Of a DNA stretch of 10,602 nt, positions 7,767-10,602 are shown piece after piece (position 1 is the stretch's first letter; every line of letters starts with the position of its first letter). The notes under the pieces are model-generated. The model searched no databases and was not told where the DNA came from. It saw only the letters and a list, made by a program, of their open reading frames with translations. The DNA is from Monoraphidium neglectum (Eukaryota; Chlorophyta; Chlorophyceae; Sphaeropleales; Selenastraceae), in contig NW_014011982.1 in the NCBI RefSeq assembly GCF_000611645.1, positions 2,482-13,083 on the forward strand. Reading direction: 5' to 3'. The position numbers and the translations under genes are program-made.

Positions 7767-10602
7767 AAGCAAGCTCACACACAAGCACAAACACGCACAC
7801 GTGCATGCGCAAATGCACACACACACCCATGCCCATTTCCATCGATGCCAATCCGCCGCAGGTGCCCCGCAGCTGCCAGTGCATGCTGATGAGCGCCACC
7901 ACCTCATCCGACGTCGAGCAGCTGCAGAAGCTCGTCCTCCACAACCCCACCACCCTCAACCTCTTAGCCACGCCCGGGCCGGGCGCGGGCGGCGGCGGAG
8001 GGGAGGGGGACGGCGGCGGCGGCGGCGGCGGCGGGGACCTGGCAGGAGGCGGGTCGGGGGCGGCGGCGGAGATCTCGCATTTTCACTACCCGTGTGCGAA
8101 GGAGGACCGGGCGCTGGTGGTGCTGGCGCTGCTCAAGTTGGGGCTCTTGCGGAAAAAGGTGAGACGCTTCTACTAGCAGCCTGGCGGGACTGGCACGGGG
8201 ACTGCGAGCAGGCAGTGTGTGTGTGTGTGTGTGTGTTTGTGTGTCTGCATGTGCATGTGTGTGTGCGTGGTGGGGGAAAGGCGACGGGGTGGGACAGGTG
8301 TGATCGCGGGCAGCTAGGTGCGCCTGAGAGGGCCATTATTCCAAGGCTGCACGGGTTGTTGAGCCCCTGGGAGTGAGTGGCTGCATGCCTGCACATAGGA
8401 TCGCAGCGAGGCTATCGCACGTACACATGTGTTGTTTCCTGTTTGCCATGTAGAGAGAGAGGCGGCGGGGCGGCGTTCTCAAGACAACCAGTGGTGCAGA
8501 CGCCTTCGGCGCCAAGCCTTCGCTGCGAATCACCCCTTGCGCTGCCCGCCCCGTTTTCCGCTCCCCATCCACCCCGCACCCCATCCGCCTCTCGTCCGAT
8601 CCACTCCCATCTCCGCAGGTGCTCATCTTCGCCAACACCCCCGACGAGGGCATGCGGCTGCGTCTGTTTTTGGAGGCGTTCGGCCTGCGGCTGGCGCTGC
8701 TGTCGCCTGACCAGCCGCTCAACAGCCGCAGCCACATCCTCGCGTCCTTCAACAAGGGCCTCTTCGACTTCTTGATAGCCATAGGTGGGTTTGGGGTTCA
8801 GGGTTAAGGCACGCCGCCGGCTGCGCGGCGCGGTCGCGTCTGCTGAAGGGGGCGCCTGTGGCATCTTTTCAGTATCGTATTCCTTGCTTTGCTTTCGTCC
8901 GGGGGGTTGCCTGCGGCGTCTTTGCTGTGGCATGCTCCACTCTGTGCTTGTGCGTGAGGGCGGGGGGTGCCCGCCAGGGTGCCACAATGCTGATTTCTCA
9001 TAGATTTTGGTGGGCATGGGGTACGACTTGACCCAGTGGGCAGGCCATTCGCATGAACGCATCGGACCCCGGGAGCTGCTCCGCCATTCTTCTCACAGCC
9101 TAACGGGGCCAGGCCCGCCTGGCGGCAGTTGGCGGCGGTTGAGCGGTGGCGTGCGGCGCCAGCGGCGTGGCATGTGTTCCCACGCGTCAGCCAACCCACC
9201 CCTTCTAATTGCTGACCATGCCTCCGCCCGCCCATGCCGACACCAATGCAGATGACGTCCACGCACGCGCGGCGGACAGCGCCCCCGCGGCCGCCGCCGC
9301 CGCCGGCAGCAAGAAACGGAAGCGTGCCAAAGACGGCCAGCAGCAGCAGCAGCAGCAGAAGGCCGGCAAGCGGCCGGCAAAGGACGAGGAGTTTGGCGTG
9401 ACCCGGGGCATCGACTTCAAGGGGGTGCGGACAATTGTGAATTACGACCTGCCCGCCTCAGTCCAAGGTGGGCGGCGCGGCCCGTGCGGCGCAACTGCTC
9501 GCGCGGCCGGCTGGGCTGAAGGGGAGTGGGCCGCCCGCGCCGCTGCACGGGCGCCCGCGGCGGCCGCCCAGCGCCGCTGGAAGCGCGCCGAGCCTCTTTT
9601 GCCTGCGCGTTCCCTGTCTTCTGCAACTCCGCTCGGCTGCACCCCACATGTTTGCACGCTCGAGCATCATTTTGCACGCTTCACGACCTCGCAGGCTACG
9701 TGCACCGCGTCGGCCGCACCGGGCGCGCCGGCCAGTCCGGCGCCGCTGTGACGCTCCTCACGCCTACCGACCTGCCGGCCCCTCTGGCGGCCACGGCGGC
9801 CGAGAGCGGCCTGATCAAGCGCGCCGCCCCTGCGGCTGCGGACAAAGGTGGAAAAGTCGGCGACGGCGGCGGCGGCGGGTTCGGGGCGGCGCTGCTGGCG
9901 GCACTGCAGGGGGAGCACGCGCAGCGGCAGCGGAAATTACAGCAGCAGCAGCAGGACGGCGGCGGGAGCGACGATGATGAGGAGGAAAACAAGGATGGGG
10001 ACGCCGTCGTCGGGCTCGGCGGCGGCCCGCTGCCGCTGTTTGGCCGGCTCACCAAGGCAGCAGTTGAGGGGCTGCGGTACCGAGGGGAGGACGTTCTGAG
10101 GGGCATCAGCCGGGGCGCGGTGAAGGAGGCGCGCGCGCGGGAAGTTGCGCAGCAGCTGCTGAACTCGGAGAAGCTGAAGTCTTACTTCGAGACGCACGAG
10201 GCGGAGCAGGTGGGGTTGGCCGCGTGTAGATGTTCAAAAGTTGCATGTACATGATTTCGTAGTGCGTGTGTCGTCTTTTTGCACTCTGTTCGTGTGTCGT
10301 GTGTGTTTGTATTAGTGCTTGCTGTATGGGGTGGTGTTGTGTATGCATCGAGGTGTCAGTGTGTGTGTGTGTGTGTTTGCGTGGGTGAGTGTGCTTGAAT
10401 GTGTGCATTCAGGTGCCTGCATGCGCGCGTGTATGTGTGTGTGTGTGTGTGTATGTGTGTGTATATGTGTGTGCATGCGCACGCGCGCGTGTGCGCGCGT
10501 GTGCACCTTTCGATCGGCGCAACTGCCACCGCTGGGTCCGTCCAGGTGCCAAAATCGCCCCAACGCCGCAGCCAGAGCCCCGAACCCCAGGCTGTCCCGC
10601 AC
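6223..10602 (+). CDS. RH16: DEAD-box ATP-dependent RNA helicase, DDX56/Dbp9/RH16 family, 3' end cut
   Basis: This family acts in the nucleolus in 60S ribosomal subunit assembly. Exons: 6223-6483, 6721-6829, 7082-7170, 7442-7516, 7862-8158, 8619-8784, 9252-9467 and 9695-10209, with a probable ninth from 10591. All introns are GT..AG and phases agree, giving 576 residues to 10209. Motifs in order: Q motif FEKPTPVQ (21-28), motif I ARTGSGKT (45-52), Ia PTRELCEQ (80-87), Ib TPAR (130-133, Gly replaced by Ala), DEAD (158-161) followed by [13 protein letters not shown] (189-191), IV VLIFANT (278-284), V RGIDF (384-388) and [10 protein letters not shown] (408-415). The [10 protein letters not shown] block, the insert between motifs IV and V, and the [12 protein letters not shown] block just before 10209 mark the DDX56/Dbp9 subfamily, which plants call RH16. 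Lineage extras are a Gly-rich insert, a seven-Gln run and an acidic C-terminal patch. The start at 6223 gives [10 protein letters not shown] directly before the Q motif, as in relatives. Exon 2 boundaries are the least certain; the expected PDI before VSTPAR is replaced by GAF. Confidence 0.93.
7519..7538 (+). repeat. 10-bp direct duplication next to a splice donor
   Basis: GATCTGGCGC is repeated head to tail (7519-7528, 7529-7538), starting two bases inside helicase intron 4, right after the GT of the donor (7517). Its GATC-rich character recalls the motif downstream of CHLI, but the match is loose. Confidence 0.5.
7654..7830 (+). repeat. CA microsatellite in helicase intron 4
   Basis: Intron 7517-7861 is dominated by CA repeats, including an uninterrupted (CA)24 at 7714-7761 and interrupted CA tracts on either side. 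Here CA is on the coding strand, whereas the next repeat-bearing introns of the same gene carry TG. The tract ends about 30 bases before the acceptor. Confidence 0.9.
8214..8270 (+). repeat. TG microsatellite in helicase intron 5
   Basis: A TG run of about 25 bases followed by interrupted TG/TGCATG sequence lies within intron 8159-8618, close to its donor. No coding signal was seen in the rest of this 460-base intron. Confidence 0.85.
8785..9251 (+). other. Helicase intron 6, largely featureless
   Basis: This is the longest complete intron in the window (467 bases). Its donor is gtgggt and its acceptor ccaatgcag. It starts with a G-rich stretch (GGGTTTGGGGTTCAGGG region, 8787-8803) that loosely recalls plant telomeric units but is not a repeat. 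No second gene or RNA is evident in it. Confidence 0.6.
10261..10506 (+). repeat. TG microsatellite in helicase intron 8 with long alternating tract
   Basis: After the donor at 10210, the sequence becomes TG-rich. From 10418 to 10506 every base alternates pyrimidine and purine without a break (89 nt), mixing TG, TA, CG and CA steps with a CG-rich end. This is the longest such run in the window. Confidence 0.85.
10591..10602 (+). CDS. Probable start of helicase exon 9
   Basis: The sequence CCGAACCCCAG gives a good acceptor, and the following 12 bases read AVPH in the phase required after exon 8 (which ends ...HEAEQ at 10209). DDX56 relatives have a short LLRHD-like segment here, so AVPH would fit. 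An earlier acceptor at 10543-10544 would also stay open to the window edge, reading VPKSPQRR. The choice cannot be settled from 12 bases. Confidence 0.4.

Noticed and set aside
7579..8376. 265-codon + strand frame with His-Thr repeats
   Set aside because: It runs out of the CA microsatellite in helicase intron 4 and is out of frame with exon 5, which carries the SAT motif.
8787..8806. Telomere-like G-rich stretch after the exon 6 donor
   Set aside because: Units are irregular (GGGTTT, GGGGTT, CAGGGTT) with no tandem array; too short to call interstitial telomere.
1..10602. CRISPR array, prokaryotic operon, phage or transposase genes
   Set aside because: No spaced direct repeats of that kind, no Shine-Dalgarno-linked gene chains, and no transposase, integrase or reverse-transcriptase motif in any frame; all coding sequence is intron-split.

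Overview
The window looks like nuclear DNA from a GC-rich eukaryotic green alga. No long single open frame accounts for it. Instead, conserved protein segments are split across short exons joined at GT..AG introns of about 200-470 bases with matching codon phase. One gene is a chlorophyll-biosynthesis gene of the plant/green-algal type. Introns carry long TG/CA tracts and trinucleotide runs, and two proteins carry homopolymer inserts, as is common in chlorophyte algae. I cannot fix the species; a chlorophyte, possibly a chlorophycean or trebouxiophyte, is an inference.

Layout: (1) 1-2030, + strand, the last six exons of the magnesium chelatase ATPase subunit CHLI; its 5' half lies left of the window. 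(2) 2031-3772, a 1.7 kb convergent spacer with no supportable gene. It holds two hairpins, a tandem repeat and two copies of a GATC-rich motif. (3) 3773-6063, - strand, a seven-exon gene reconstructed here for a 229-residue protein. Its alternating hydrophobic/polar segments suggest a beta-barrel; by memory it faintly resembles the plastid outer-envelope channel OEP21. (4) 6064-6222, a 159-bp divergent promoter with a perfectly palindromic TATA-like box. (5) 6223 to the right edge, + strand, a DEAD-box RNA helicase of the DDX56/Dbp9/plant RH16 family, with eight exons seen and a ninth probably starting 12 bases before the window ends.

The three genes do not form a pathway. CHLI acts in the plastid in chlorophyll synthesis. 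The - strand protein may sit in an organelle outer membrane. The helicase is expected to act in the nucleolus in large-ribosomal-subunit assembly. The only visible regulatory coupling is the shared promoter between genes 3 and 5. I found no convincing new multi-gene system. The best leads are the unassigned beta-rich gene, the hairpin over one of its splice acceptors, the palindromic shared TATA box, and an 89-nt perfectly alternating pyrimidine-purine tract in the last helicase intron.
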